Source: Chloroflexota bacterium
Lineage (GTDB): Bacteria > Chloroflexota > Anaerolineae > Aggregatilineales > Phototrophicaceae
Reading direction: 5' to 3'
Assembly (NCBI GenBank): GCA_011523735.1
Contig: WTGB01000140.1
Coordinates: 3,147 to 50,761 of the forward strand
Length of the DNA stretch: 47,615 nt
The translations under genes and the position numbers were made by a program. Position 1 is the stretch's first letter. The number at the start of each line of letters is the position of its first letter. Below, one piece after another: positions 7,713-17,093 of this stretch. The notes under the pieces are model-generated. The model was not told the origin of the DNA, did no database searches, and worked only from the letters and a program-made list of their open reading frames with translations.

Positions 7713-8686
7713 GCCGGTTTCTCCTCCGTCTGCAGTTCTAGCCAGGCAATTTCTGTCGCAGTTAATTCAATATCGACCGCAGCGACATTTTCCGCGATCT
7801 GTTCGACTTCCCAATTGGCAATGATGGCGTGATAACGAGGGCTTTTGCTCAGCACGTATGCCACCGAGATCTGCGCTGGCGAAACCCCCTTGTCCGCCGC
7901 CAACTCGATGACGCGATCGAGCCTTTGGAAATTGCTCTCGTAGGCATAAGCGCCTATCGGATTGGTATCCCAATAATCGCTGAAGCCGTCAGTGTTTTCT
8001 CGCGTGAACTTGCCGGTCATAAAGCCGCCAGCCAGGCTCGACCAAGTGAACAGCGATATGTCATTGGTATCGTACCAGTCGCGATCACTTTCGCCCTGCG
8101 CGCCGCTGACGCTGATGCAGCCGGGCCAAGGCTCCTTGATCATCTCGGCGACGCTGAATTGTGGACTGCTGACGGTGAAGCGAGCCTTGCCGTTGGCAGC
8201 CGCATATTCGTTGGCGGCGGCGACGCGGTCGGCTCGCCAGTTCGACCCGCCATAAACCCCGATTTGACCCTTTGATTTGTATTCGTCCAGCACATCGACG
8301 ATCTCGCCGACCGGATACTCCCGATCGTCGCGATGGAGCAGGTAGAGCTCGACATGATCCGTCTGCAAGCGCTCGAGCGATTCTTCCAGATCCTGGCGGA
8401 TGTATGCCGGCGCGACGCGCTTCGGTTCGCCTTTGTATGGGTGGCAGCCTTTGGTCAGGATCACGACTTCGTCGCGGATGCCGCGCGCTTTGATCCAGGC
8501 GCCGAGTTCCTTTTCGCAGACGCCCTCGCCGTAACCATGGGCGGTATCGTAGCTGCTGAAGCCCTTCTCAAACAATGCATCCAGGAGTCGAAAATTGCCG
8601 TCGCGGTTTTCGGCCGTCAGCATCACCGTGCCTTGCAGTAATCGCGCGACCGGTTTTATTACTCCGTCAATCTGCTTGTATTTCAT
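7709..8686 (-). CDS. Aldo/keto reductase
   Basis: The 325-aa TIM-barrel oxidoreductase shows the full AKR catalytic tetrad: Asp47 and Tyr52 (YDTAHGYGEG), Lys79 (VILTKG) and His118 (LYLLHRDD). The C-terminal SPAQISVAYVLSKSPRYHAI fits the NADP-binding part of the family. A Shine-Dalgarno (AAAGGAC) lies 8-9 bases before the ATG at 8686. It is the first gene of a short operon with the Gfo/Idh/MocA oxidoreductase and a small membrane protein. The physiological substrate is unknown; a sugar-derived carbonyl is a reasonable guess from its partner. Confidence 0.9.
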   Translation of the reverse strand: MKYKQIDGVIKPVARLLQGTVMLTAENRDGNFRLLDALFEKGFSSYDTAHGYGEGVCEKELGAWIKARGIRDEVVILTKGCHPYKGEPKRVAPAYIRQDLEESLERLQTDHVELYLLHRDDREYPVGEIVDVLDEYKSKGQIGVYGGSNWRADRVAAANEYAAANGKARFTVSSPQFSVAEMIKEPWPGCISVSGAQGESDRDWYDTNDISLFTWSSLAGGFMTGKFTRENTDGFSDYWDTNPIGAYAYESNFQRLDRVIELAADKGVSPAQISVAYVLSKSPRYHAIIANWEVEQIAENVAAVDIELTATEIAWLELQTEEKPA

Positions 8687-8929
8687 CAGAGGCAGTCCTT
8701 TCTGGTCGGGTCATGCGCCATATCGGTCCAAGCGAGTTCAAGTGAATGCCTGGGCGGGCTATTGTAGCGCAAGGGCAAACGAAACGCAGTAGGGCATTCT
8801 CATTCGCGCGGATTGCCATCACGCTCTAGCCTGAGGCATCCACGAGACTGGCGAGCCGATTGAAATCGACTGATTTACTTGCTCAATGTTAATGGGCGGC
8901 AGCTTGAGCAACGAGGCGCTCATGAAAAA

Positions 8930-11900
8930 CTATTGCTTCAAGACATCGCGCGGCTTTGAACTGCCTTCTTTGGGCGGTCCCACTACTCCGCGTTCCTCCA
9001 TCATGTCGACCAGGCGCGCCGCTCGCGTATAGCCGATGCGCAGGCGCCGCTGCAGCAGCGAAACCGAAGCTTTGTCAAGGCGTCGCACCAGATCGACCGC
9101 CGTCTGGTATAGCTCGTCCTCTGCTTGTTCTGGCAAGCCATTGGCGGCACTGTCTTCTTTTCCCGTAGTCGCTGTCATATCCCAGAAGGCAGCCTGTCCA
9201 CTCTCGGCTCGCTTGGATGCGGATCCTGATCTGGCGGCCGCTGGCGTCTGCGCTGGCGAGGATTTGGGCGGCAGGGGAATAGGTTCAACGCCGGCGATGC
9301 CGCTTTTTTGCAACTTCCAGAAGCGGCCAATTCGCTGGATTTCTTCATTGGAAACATGCGCGCCCTGGACGCGTTGCGGCGCCGGTGCATCGCCCGACAA
9401 GTAGAGCATGTCTCCCTTGCCTAGCAGGCGTTCCGCGCCCGGCTGATCGATGATGACACGGCTGTCCACGCTGCTGGCTACGGCGAAGGCGATGCGCGCC
9501 GGACAATTCGCTTTGATCAGCCCGGTGACAACATCGACCGACGGGCGTTGCGTGGCGATGACAAGGTGGATGCCCGTCGCCCTTGCCAGCGCCGCGATAC
9601 GGGCGATGGCGCGCTCTGTGTCGTCCGGCGCCATCATCATCAGATCCGCCAGTTCATCAATGACCACAACGATATAGGGCATCGCTGCCAGGTCAGGATC
9701 TAGGATGCTGTTGTAATCGATAATGTTGCGAGCGCCTGCCTGGCTGAACTTCTTGTACCGCTCATCCATCTCTGATGTGACCCAGCGCAAAACGCCGAGG
9801 ATCCGTTCCAGTTCCACCACCACCGGCGCCACCAGATGCGGCAAGCCATTGTAACCAGTGAGTTCGACCCGCTTTGGGTCGACCATGATGAAGCGAACCG
9901 TCTCTGGCGAATTGTTGACCAAGAGGCTGTTGATGATCGCGTTGATGCAGATCGACTTGCCAGAGCCGGTCGTGCCCGCTATCAACAGGTGCGGCATCTG
10001 CGTCAGATCAGCGGCAATAGGCTTGCCGTCGACCGACATGCCCAGGGCGATCGCCAATGGCGAGTCGATTTTCTGATAAATGCCGGAATCCATCACATCA
10101 CACAAGCCGACGCGCGCCGACGCTGGGTTGGGCACTTCTATGCCCACATAACCCTTGCCAGGCACCGGCGCTTCCATCCGCAGAGAGCGGGCGCCCAAAG
10201 CCAACTGCAGGTCCTTGTCCAGCTTGGCGATAGCGCCGACTTTGACGCGATTCCGCTTGCCGGTCTTGGCTGTTATGTAAGCCGGCTCGACACCGTACTG
10301 AGTGATTACCGGACCGGAATTGACTTCGACCACTCGCCCAGGCGCGCCAAAGCTGGCGAGTGTTTCTTCGATGATTTGCGCTTGTTGAAGCAGAGCCTCC
10401 CGGTCGAACTCGCTGGCGGTCCCCGCATTGAGCAAGTCTCGGTAATCGGGCATGTCCCATTCAATACGCCCGCCAGGTTTCTCGGATGCGGAAGCGGGCA
10501 GCCCCACGAAACGCTTGTCTTGACTTGTGTTTGACGGCTTGCTGTCGACCCGCGGCTTTGGGACGTCGCCGGGAGTATGCACGGTATCGTGAAGGGCTTC
10601 GTCGTCGGCTGATACAGTCTGGCCGAATGGTGATGTTGGGCGGACCGCTGCCGGAGCCGGTTTGGCAGCCGGTTGGGGCGAAGTCCGCTTCGAGTTTTTC
10701 CTGCGTGGCTCTGGCGCGAATGCGGGTGGCGGTTCCGGTCGTGACTCCGCCGGCTCCGTCAAAGACTGCGACCGATCGGTCTTTATTGTTGGCGGAGGAC
10801 CGGCTGGGTTGACTCTCGGCGGAGGCGCGGGCAAATCCGCTGCGGGTCTCCTGGCTGATGCTGGGCGGAGGTCATCGCCCAGGTTAAGAAAACGCTCCAG
10901 GCGCCCGGTATGTCCCGTTTCCGCCTTAACCGCAGCTTTCACTGGCTCGTCCTCGGCTCGTCTTCGGCTAAGGAAGCGTCTCACCCTGCCTTTGCCGCGC
11001 AATTGGGCGGCCCTGTCGATAGCTAGCGATTCCGCGTTCAATTCCAATTCGGATTTAGTCCGGGGACCTAAGAATGTCCGCAATCGATTCGGAATGGGCA
11101 TCCAGTCGCTGCTTGGCTCTGGCAGGGCGGCTCCGGTCTGTGGCGAAGCGCTCAGTTGCGCCGGTTCCGGCTTGCGGATGCGCACATGGTTTGTTTCTTT
11201 CGCCATCGCGAGTTGCTGTTGCCGCGCTTTTAAGCGGGCAGCTCGCCGCTGAACCGCGACTTGCCCGATGCGCGTACGCATATTGCGACTGAGGCTAATC
11301 ACCACGGCAGCCAACTCCACCATGCTCGCGCGGGTTGTTAACATCGCGGCAATCGTCAGAGTCATAACGACTACGACGAATCCCCCGAGTTCGGTCAGAT
11401 TGATGACTAGAGCGCTGTAAACCCAACTGCCGATCAATCCGCCGCCGCGCCCAGACTGATATGACTGCTGCAGGATCTGCCCAATACAATCACGACCGCA
11501 GCGCTCGGGATAACCAAGGCTGTCGATGTATTGAAACAAGACCAGCAAGCTCAAGAATGTCAGCGACACGCCGGACAGACGCACCGGATCGATTATCGGA
11601 GGCTCGTCGCCGAAGTGCCGGATGATCAGCCATAGGCCGACTGCGAACATGGCGAGCGGGACGGCGATGGCGCCCCATCCGAGTAATTGACCGACGATCC
11701 TATGCACACCGCCGATAGCCGCTTGCTCCGGCGAAAGCGCGCTGAAGACAAATACGATCGCGCCGAACACCAAGCCGACACCGATCAGGTCCAGCTTGCG
11801 ATCCAGGTCTAGCCAACCGTCTGATGCGATCTTCGGCGCTTTGCTGGCTCTTGCGCGATTGGCATTGGACACTTTGCCGGCTTGCGCGGCTGAGAGGGAC

Positions 11901-12583
11901 TCTCCACGCTTGCCCTCGCGGGACCTCGTCGTACCCCGACTTGCGCCGAAGCGCGCGCCATTAGCGGTTCGCGCTGCCTTGCTGGCAGGGCTCTCGGTTT
12001 TTCCGCGTCGATTATTGCTGCTGGCATCATTGGCGTCATTTCGGCGCAGCCGTCCTCGCAAAGCGCCGATTCTCCCACCAAAGCCGCCGGCCGCCGACGC
12101 GATGCGGGACAACTTTGCGCCCGAGGTTCGCTCGGAATTGCTTCGCTGAGGTTTGCCTCCGCGAGAGAATCGTCCCCGCAAGCCGCCGAATCGATGCTTG
12201 TCAGCATCCGCCTCTTTTACGCCAGTTTCTGCTCGTTTTTGGCTGTCCGAGCGTCTTGTCTTTCTTTGATGCTTGCCAGCCAGGCGGGCGCGGCGTTCTT
12301 CGCTGTCGGCCATTGACGGCGCCGGGTTACGTGCCTTTACCGACTTGCGTCCCGCCTTCGCTGCCTTCCTATCGCGCCGTCCCGGTCCGGCTTGTGGGTC
12401 ACGATTGCCATGCTCATCATGCGCCCGTTTCGCTGGCGGCTCGTGGAAGGATTCCCGCGCATGTCGGGAGCCGCTGCCGCCCAGAACATTGGAGTCGGAC
12501 CGGCTCGAAGCGCTGAATTCGTCGGGGTCAAAGAACTCATCATCGCCGATATATTCCGGCTCGCCATCGCCACGATAAGCCAT
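8930..12583 (-). CDS. ftsK: FtsK/SpoIIIE family DNA translocase
   Basis: A 1217-aa septal DNA pump for chromosome dimer resolution and segregation. Residues 1-~255 are low-complexity and very rich in Arg, Lys, Ser and Gly. Four membrane helices follow (about 265-285, 300-325, 335-357, 392-418). A Pro-rich linker runs to ~710, then the alpha/beta RecA-like motor with Walker A GTTGSGKS near 868 and Walker B VVVIDELADL near 972. The last ~70 residues are the gamma winged helix that reads KOPS-type sites (LLQRRLRIGYTRAARLVDMMEERGVVGP). Start ATG at 12583. Function is firm; the basic N-terminal extension is the odd part. The downstream 243 bp hold only a TTGCTCAA/TTGAGCAA inverted repeat. Confidence 0.97.
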   Translation of the reverse strand: MAYRGDGEPEYIGDDEFFDPDEFSASSRSDSNVLGGSGSRHARESFHEPPAKRAHDEHGNRDPQAGPGRRDRKAAKAGRKSVKARNPAPSMADSEERRARLAGKHQRKTRRSDSQKRAETGVKEADADKHRFGGLRGRFSRGGKPQRSNSERTSGAKLSRIASAAGGFGGRIGALRGRLRRNDANDASSNNRRGKTESPASKAARTANGARFGASRGTTRSREGKRGESLSAAQAGKVSNANRARASKAPKIASDGWLDLDRKLDLIGVGLVFGAIVFVFSALSPEQAAIGGVHRIVGQLLGWGAIAVPLAMFAVGLWLIIRHFGDEPPIIDPVRLSGVSLTFLSLLVLFQYIDSLGYPERCGRDCIGQILQQSYQSGRGGGLIGSWVYSALVINLTELGGFVVVVMTLTIAAMLTTRASMVELAAVVISLSRNMRTRIGQVAVQRRAARLKARQQQLAMAKETNHVRIRKPEPAQLSASPQTGAALPEPSSDWMPIPNRLRTFLGPRTKSELELNAESLAIDRAAQLRGKGRVRRFLSRRRAEDEPVKAAVKAETGHTGRLERFLNLGDDLRPASARRPAADLPAPPPRVNPAGPPPTIKTDRSQSLTEPAESRPEPPPAFAPEPRRKNSKRTSPQPAAKPAPAAVRPTSPFGQTVSADDEALHDTVHTPGDVPKPRVDSKPSNTSQDKRFVGLPASASEKPGGRIEWDMPDYRDLLNAGTASEFDREALLQQAQIIEETLASFGAPGRVVEVNSGPVITQYGVEPAYITAKTGKRNRVKVGAIAKLDKDLQLALGARSLRMEAPVPGKGYVGIEVPNPASARVGLCDVMDSGIYQKIDSPLAIALGMSVDGKPIAADLTQMPHLLIAGTTGSGKSICINAIINSLLVNNSPETVRFIMVDPKRVELTGYNGLPHLVAPVVVELERILGVLRWVTSEMDERYKKFSQAGARNIIDYNSILDPDLAAMPYIVVVIDELADLMMMAPDDTERAIARIAALARATGIHLVIATQRPSVDVVTGLIKANCPARIAFAVASSVDSRVIIDQPGAERLLGKGDMLYLSGDAPAPQRVQGAHVSNEEIQRIGRFWKLQKSGIAGVEPIPLPPKSSPAQTPAAARSGSASKRAESGQAAFWDMTATTGKEDSAANGLPEQAEDELYQTAVDLVRRLDKASVSLLQRRLRIGYTRAARLVDMMEERGVVGPPKEGSSKPRDVLKQ

Positions 12584-12731
12584 GCTCTAATTCTGTCCAA
12601 TCCGCAAGTTAGGAGCGGCAAACATGCAGCCTGCCGCAAGACACAATCTTCAGCATAGCATAGTCTCTGATTTCGGGCGATTCGACTTAGAACAAATTTT
12701 CGCGCCGAGCTTGCGATGCTGCGGCGGACGC

Positions 12732-13709
12732 TCAGGGCACCGTGATGACCACTTTGCCCATGACGCGCCGGTCCTGCAATTCGCGCAAAGCCGAGACCGC
12801 ATTCTCCAATGGGAAGGTCTTGTGGATATGCGGTTTGATCTTGCCGGCGTCAAACCAAGCCAAGAGTTGCTCGAAAGACCGCCGAATAATGGCGGGATCG
12901 TGCTGCCAGTAAGCGCCCCAGAAAAAGCCCACAATCGAGGCGTTCTTGAGCAAAGCGATATTTGCCGGGGCGGAGGGGATGCGCCCGCTGGCGAAACCTA
13001 TGACAAGATAACGCCCTTCCCAGGCGATCCGGCGCAGGGCTTGGTCAAATAGGTCTCCGCCGACCGGATCAAAGATGACGTCAGCGCCGCGCCCGTCAGT
13101 CAACGCTTTCATGCGATCTCGCAGGCTGTCGCTCCTGTAGTTGATCAGATCATCGGCGCCGTATTTGCGCGCGAGTTCGAGCTTTTCCGCTGTACTCGCG
13201 GCCGCGATCACACGGGCGCCCAACAGCTTGCCCAGTTCAACCGCGGCCAAGCCGACCCCGCCTGCCGCGCCCAGTACCAGCAAGGTCTCGCCCGGCTTGA
13301 GCAGCGCGCGCTGAGCTAGCGCGACATGCGCAGTGCCGTAAGCAAGTGGGAAAGCCGCCGCTTCCTCATAACTTAAGTCAGCGGAGATAGGTAGCGGCAT
13401 GAGGCCAGGCGCCAGCACTTCTTCCGCGAAGCCGCCCCACATCAGAGTCGAGACGACGCGTTGCCCAATTTGCAGCCCTTCGACGCCTTCGCCGATTTCG
13501 CTGATGTCACCGGCGACCTCCAAACCGGGACTGAAAGGGAAAGGTGGTTTCATCTGATACAAGCCCTGTACCAACAGGATATCGGGAAAATTGACGCCGC
13601 AGGCCCGCACTCTGATCTTGACTTGACCAGCGCCGATGCTTGGGCTTGGAACTTCGTCCAGAACCAGCTTGTCGATGGCGCCAAATTCTTGACAGAGGAC
13701 CGCTTTCAT
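12732..13709 (-). CDS. NADPH:quinone oxidoreductase-like, zinc-independent MDR family
   Basis: The 325-aa product from the ATG at 13709 begins MKAVLCQEFGAIDKLVLDEV, a standard start for this family; an upstream in-frame TTG extension is not supported. It has the GroES-like N-terminal domain (VRACGVNFPDILLVQGLYQ) and a Rossmann domain with LVLGAAGGVGLAAVELGKLLG near residue 145. The zinc ligands of alcohol dehydrogenases are missing, as in QOR/crotonyl-type MDR enzymes. It likely reduces quinones or enone-type electrophiles with NADPH; an acyl-CoA substrate is an alternative. It starts 11 bases after the M42 peptidase stop, so the two share a transcript. Confidence 0.9.
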   Translation of the reverse strand: MKAVLCQEFGAIDKLVLDEVPSPSIGAGQVKIRVRACGVNFPDILLVQGLYQMKPPFPFSPGLEVAGDISEIGEGVEGLQIGQRVVSTLMWGGFAEEVLAPGLMPLPISADLSYEEAAAFPLAYGTAHVALAQRALLKPGETLLVLGAAGGVGLAAVELGKLLGARVIAAASTAEKLELARKYGADDLINYRSDSLRDRMKALTDGRGADVIFDPVGGDLFDQALRRIAWEGRYLVIGFASGRIPSAPANIALLKNASIVGFFWGAYWQHDPAIIRRSFEQLLAWFDAGKIKPHIHKTFPLENAVSALRELQDRRVMGKVVITVP

Positions 13710-13720
13710 GGCTGCCCCGC

Positions 13721-14698
13721 TTAAATGGCAATATCGTTGGCGAGCAAGCCAGTCAGCAGATCGATACAAGCCTGCACATCGCCGATATCAACCGTCTCGC
13801 TCGTTGTATGCAGGTAACGGGTGGGTATAGAGATGCAGCCGTTAGGTACGCCCGCGTCCGCCATTTGAATCGCCGACGCGTCGGTCGTACCGCCCGCCAG
13901 CAGTTCCAGCTGGTATGGGATGCCATCAGCTTCGCAGCGATCAACCATCCAGCCCTTGATCGCCAGCGGCACAATTAGCCCCGGGTCATGGACTTTGATC
14001 GCCGCGCCGCCGCCTAGCTTCACCTGCATCTTCTGTCCGCGAATCTGGTCGCCGCTGCCCGTTACGTCAATAGCAATGCCTATGTCCGGATGTACCCCTT
14101 GCGCCGCCGTTTTCGCGCCGCGCAAGCCGACTTCTTCCTGCACAGTGAAAGCGAAGTATAATTCGTTTGGCGTCTGCCGCCCCAGCCGGCGCATCGTTTC
14201 GATGGCGACGACGCAGCCGATCCGGTCGTCCAGCGACTTGGCGATTATGCGACGGCCGCGGACCTGCATCTCGCGCATGAATCCCGCGGGCTGTCCAACC
14301 GGTGTGGCGTTCTCTTCGCTATCCGTCTGTACATCAATGTAGAAGTCGCTCAAGGCTTTTCCACCGCCGTTTTGCACGGCGATTACGCCAATCGTGCCAT
14401 CTTCGAATAACACGCGATTGCCGTTCAGCGTGTCATTGCGCAAGCCGCCAAGGCTGGCGAATCGCAAATAGCCGCTCTCCGGTTCCTGGTAATTCGCCAT
14501 CAGACCGATCTCGTCCATGTGCGCGGCGATCAGCACTTTCTTCCCGCCAACGCCTACGCGACAGATGAGATTGCCCAAGCCGTCAATCCAGATTTCGTCA
14601 GCCAGGCCCGATACTTCTCCGCGGATCAATTCGCGGATGCGATGCTCATAACCCGGCGGTCCCCAAGTTTCGACTAGTCGCTTGGTCAGTTCAATCAC
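13721..14698 (-). CDS. M42 family glutamyl aminopeptidase (co-catalytic metallopeptidase)
   Basis: The 325-aa cytosolic aminopeptidase has all M42 metal and catalytic positions: AAHMDEIG (His, Asp), SLDDR (bridging Asp), VQEEVGLRGA (Glu-Glu), AIDVTGSGD (Asp) and YLHTTSE (His). Family members form large tetrahedral particles that trim peptides. The start is taken as GTG at 14698 because AAGGAG lies 8 bases upstream; the longer ATG reading to 14737 would place that Shine-Dalgarno inside the gene. Older annotations call relatives endoglucanases, which is incorrect for this family. Co-transcribed with the downstream quinone oxidoreductase. Confidence 0.92.
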   Translation of the reverse strand: MIELTKRLVETWGPPGYEHRIRELIRGEVSGLADEIWIDGLGNLICRVGVGGKKVLIAAHMDEIGLMANYQEPESGYLRFASLGGLRNDTLNGNRVLFEDGTIGVIAVQNGGGKALSDFYIDVQTDSEENATPVGQPAGFMREMQVRGRRIIAKSLDDRIGCVVAIETMRRLGRQTPNELYFAFTVQEEVGLRGAKTAAQGVHPDIGIAIDVTGSGDQIRGQKMQVKLGGGAAIKVHDPGLIVPLAIKGWMVDRCEADGIPYQLELLAGGTTDASAIQMADAGVPNGCISIPTRYLHTTSETVDIGDVQACIDLLTGLLANDIAI

Positions 14699-14789
14699 AG
14701 CATTACTCCTTATGTGTGGCGGCGCATCGCCTCGCATTGTAACTTATTGCTTCGCCTGCCATGGGCGCCAATATCGCGTGGGAGCCAGT

Positions 14790-16235
14790 TCAGTTTAGCA
14801 CCGGTATAGCCTCTGTCACACTTGCCGGCCGGTTGACAGCTGCCCCGGTCGCGCGCTCCTCGAGGCGCATCGGCAAGCCATCACGCGGGAACATGGTGAT
14901 CAAGGCGGCAGGCTTGATCTCGACGCCATCAATCAAGCGGAGTCGATAGCGCTGCGCAATCGTCGCCAGCAACAGATTGGCTTCCATGATCGCGAAGCTA
15001 TTGCCGATGCATACTCGTGGACCGCCGGCGAAGGGCAGGTAGGCGTATTTGTGCAAGTTCTCGATCTCGGGGTCCAGCCAGCGCTCGGGCAGGAAATCCT
15101 TCGGTTGCTTCCAGTAGTCGGGATGGCGATGAAGGAGATAGATCATGACTTGCGCCGTCGTCCCCTTGGGCATGGGATAACCGCAGACTTCCGTGTCTTC
15201 CGCGGCGGTTCGGCTGACAGACCAGACGGCTGGCATGAGCCGCAGCGCTTCCTTGATGACGATGTCGGTATAAGGCAGGCTGCGCAGGTCTTCCAACTTG
15301 GGCGCGCGCCCGGCCAGCACCGAATCCAGCTCGGCATGCAGCTTGGCTTCAACTTCAGGATGCTGCGCCAAGAGCCACCAGGTCCAGTTCAAAGTATTGG
15401 CCGTGGTTTCGTGCCCAGCCAGGAAGAGCGTCACCGCTTCGTCACGCGCTTGCAGGTCAGTCATGCGCTCGCCATCGGCATCTTCCGCCAAGAGCAGCAT
15501 CGACAAGAGATCGCCGCGGTCTTCGCCGGTTTTGCGCCGATCATTGATGAAGCCGTAGACGATTTTGTTCAGCGAGTTATTGGCAAGCCAGGATCGCGCT
15601 CGCAGCGGAGTGGGGAGCCAATAGGGCAGGATGCTGGCTGTGTTGTTGGCTTTTTGCACGACTGCGACTGCCTTCTTGACCTGGTTGACTGTGCTCGAGG
15701 CATCAGCGTCGAAAAGAGTCCGCGCGACGATCGTGAGCGTGAGTTGCATCATCTCTTCGTCCACATCGAGGACCGCGCCATCGCTCCAGCCTTCCAGCCG
15801 CTTCAAGGTATAATCGACCATGGTATCGGCATAGGCATGGACGCGGATGGCATGAAAAGCCGGCGCCACCAAACGCCGCTGCCGCTTCCAAAAGTCGCCG
15901 TTGCTTGTTACCAGCCCTTCGCCCATGAAACGCGCCAAGCCGGTCTTCTTGCTGGTATACGCGGGTCCTTTGATAAAACGTTTCGCTTGGCGCACGAAGA
16001 GTTCATAAATGACATCTGGATTGGCGACCGAATAATTGTGAGTGTCGCCGATCATGAAATGCCAGACATCGCCATAGGTCTCCATCCAACGTGTGACGTG
16101 GCTCAGCGGATCTTTGAAGAACTGGCGATAAAATAAATAGTTCTGCCAGGTGCCTTCGCCCATCTCGGTGGGGCCTGGCGGGAATGTGCTGGCTTGAGAT
16201 GATCCCTTAAGCCTGACGCTCGCTGCGCGGTTCAC
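14790..16235 (-). CDS. Cytochrome P450
   Basis: A 481-aa soluble haem monooxygenase. Visible motifs are the I-helix oxygen-binding AGHETTANTLNW, the K-helix ExxR in EALRLMP, and the haem loop FAGGPRVCIGNSF with the axial Cys409. No N-terminal membrane anchor is present. The start is GTG at 16235, supported by AAAGGAGG about 7 bases upstream. Sequence style is close to class II/CYP102- and CYP110-like bacterial enzymes acting on fatty acids or terpenoids (inference from overall pattern). No ferredoxin or reductase gene lies nearby, so electrons must come from partners elsewhere. Confidence 0.95.
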   Translation of the reverse strand: MNRAASVRLKGSSQASTFPPGPTEMGEGTWQNYLFYRQFFKDPLSHVTRWMETYGDVWHFMIGDTHNYSVANPDVIYELFVRQAKRFIKGPAYTSKKTGLARFMGEGLVTSNGDFWKRQRRLVAPAFHAIRVHAYADTMVDYTLKRLEGWSDGAVLDVDEEMMQLTLTIVARTLFDADASSTVNQVKKAVAVVQKANNTASILPYWLPTPLRARSWLANNSLNKIVYGFINDRRKTGEDRGDLLSMLLLAEDADGERMTDLQARDEAVTLFLAGHETTANTLNWTWWLLAQHPEVEAKLHAELDSVLAGRAPKLEDLRSLPYTDIVIKEALRLMPAVWSVSRTAAEDTEVCGYPMPKGTTAQVMIYLLHRHPDYWKQPKDFLPERWLDPEIENLHKYAYLPFAGGPRVCIGNSFAIMEANLLLATIAQRYRLRLIDGVEIKPAALITMFPRDGLPMRLEERATGAAVNRPASVTEAIPVLN

Positions 16236-16637
16236 CGGTGCCGCCTCCTTTGAGCTGCGCTTCTATACCCATCGTATCCGATAACGACGCTTGTGACTAT
16301 GCCCCGTGTCAGGCGCGGCGCGCGAAATCGGTTGAAATTCAAATGAGCCACATTCCACTTCACCACGAAGGCGCGCAGGACACAAAGAAAAAAGCATATT
16401 TCGCAGGCTCGTTTTCTCGGCGCTAAAGTTTTTTCTGCCTCAACCGAAAAGGATACACTCCCTGCGAACAAGGGACTGCTGAAAATGAGGACACGACAAC
16501 CAATAATCCCGACTCAGGAGAACTTGATGCCGGGGCGAACCTTGGCGGCCGCCTAGTGGCTGTCTGCGCGACCTCGCCCGCAGTTTCAGACTCTTCGATC
16601 CAACCAGGCCTGAATCCTCGTAGTTCGTCGCCCCTGC

Positions 16638-16649
16638 GAACATTTGGTC
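16638..16649. promoter_or_regulatory. Imperfect LexA (SOS) box
   Basis: GAACATTTGGTC differs at one base from the Gram-positive/Chloroflexota-type palindrome GAAC-N4-GTTC. It lies 22 bases before a TATAAT hexamer, about the same arrangement as the perfect box at 43273. No open reading frame follows directly. Confidence 0.4.
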
Positions 16650-16727
16650 TAGCATTGCCGCCAATCCATGCTATAATATCCTCGTTCGCTCCTTAACAAC
16701 CGCATAGCCCAAATCGTTGCCCCTCCC

Positions 16728-16781
16728 TTTCCGTAGATTCCCGTAGAAAAAAATTTTCCATTTACGGGAAAATTACGGGAA
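16728..16781. repeat. Paired direct and inverted repeats around an A/T tract
   Basis: TTTCCGTA (16728) and TTCCCGTA (16738) are 10 bases apart. They face two inverted copies TACGGGAA (16763 and 16774), 11 bases apart, across a poly-A/poly-T centre. Spacing by one helical turn suggests protein binding on one DNA face. Nothing identifies the protein. Confidence 0.6.
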
Positions 16782-17093
16782 ACCTCCGAATCCAACGGCC
16801 GATTCCCTCAGTAAATGCAAGTAAGTAATTGAAATCTTTCTATTTTGCGAATTGTAGGGACGTTGGTCTGCTGTGTCTACGCGCAGCGCTGAAACGCCCG
16901 AAAAAATGGAAACATCTAATTGGGCTTTCTCTATGCTGACGGTTAGTGTCTACTCGACCCTCTGCGCTCTCCGTAGTTGGTTTTGTTGCTGCACTTACCA
17001 CTACCCTTGTCGAGCCTGATTTGCCATTGGCGCGCGCTTGCGGGACAATACGCGCCTAAGGAAATACGCATTGCCGGGAAGCGAGGGCTGGGT

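Larger units (their letters stand above)
16236..17093. other. 858-bp non-coding region between P450 and ribulokinase
   Basis: No convincing gene is present. It holds an LexA-like box at 16638-16649, a TATAAT hexamer at 16672-16677, and a four-part dyad at 16728-16781 around an A/T tract. A 23-codon frame (ATG near 16484, ending at a TAG near 16556) after AAGGGACTGCTGAAA could be a remnant start of a lost gene but has no recognisable similarity. The end contains the ribulokinase upstream region, without a clear promoter. Confidence 0.5.

Noticed and set aside
8880..8912. TTGCTCAA/TTGAGCAA inverted repeat after ftsK as a terminator
   Set aside because: The loop is 17 bases and no T-tract follows on the minus strand.
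16232..16664. Two short minus-strand frames upstream of the P450
   Set aside because: Compositionally non-coding; the P450 start is already well supported by its own Shine-Dalgarno.
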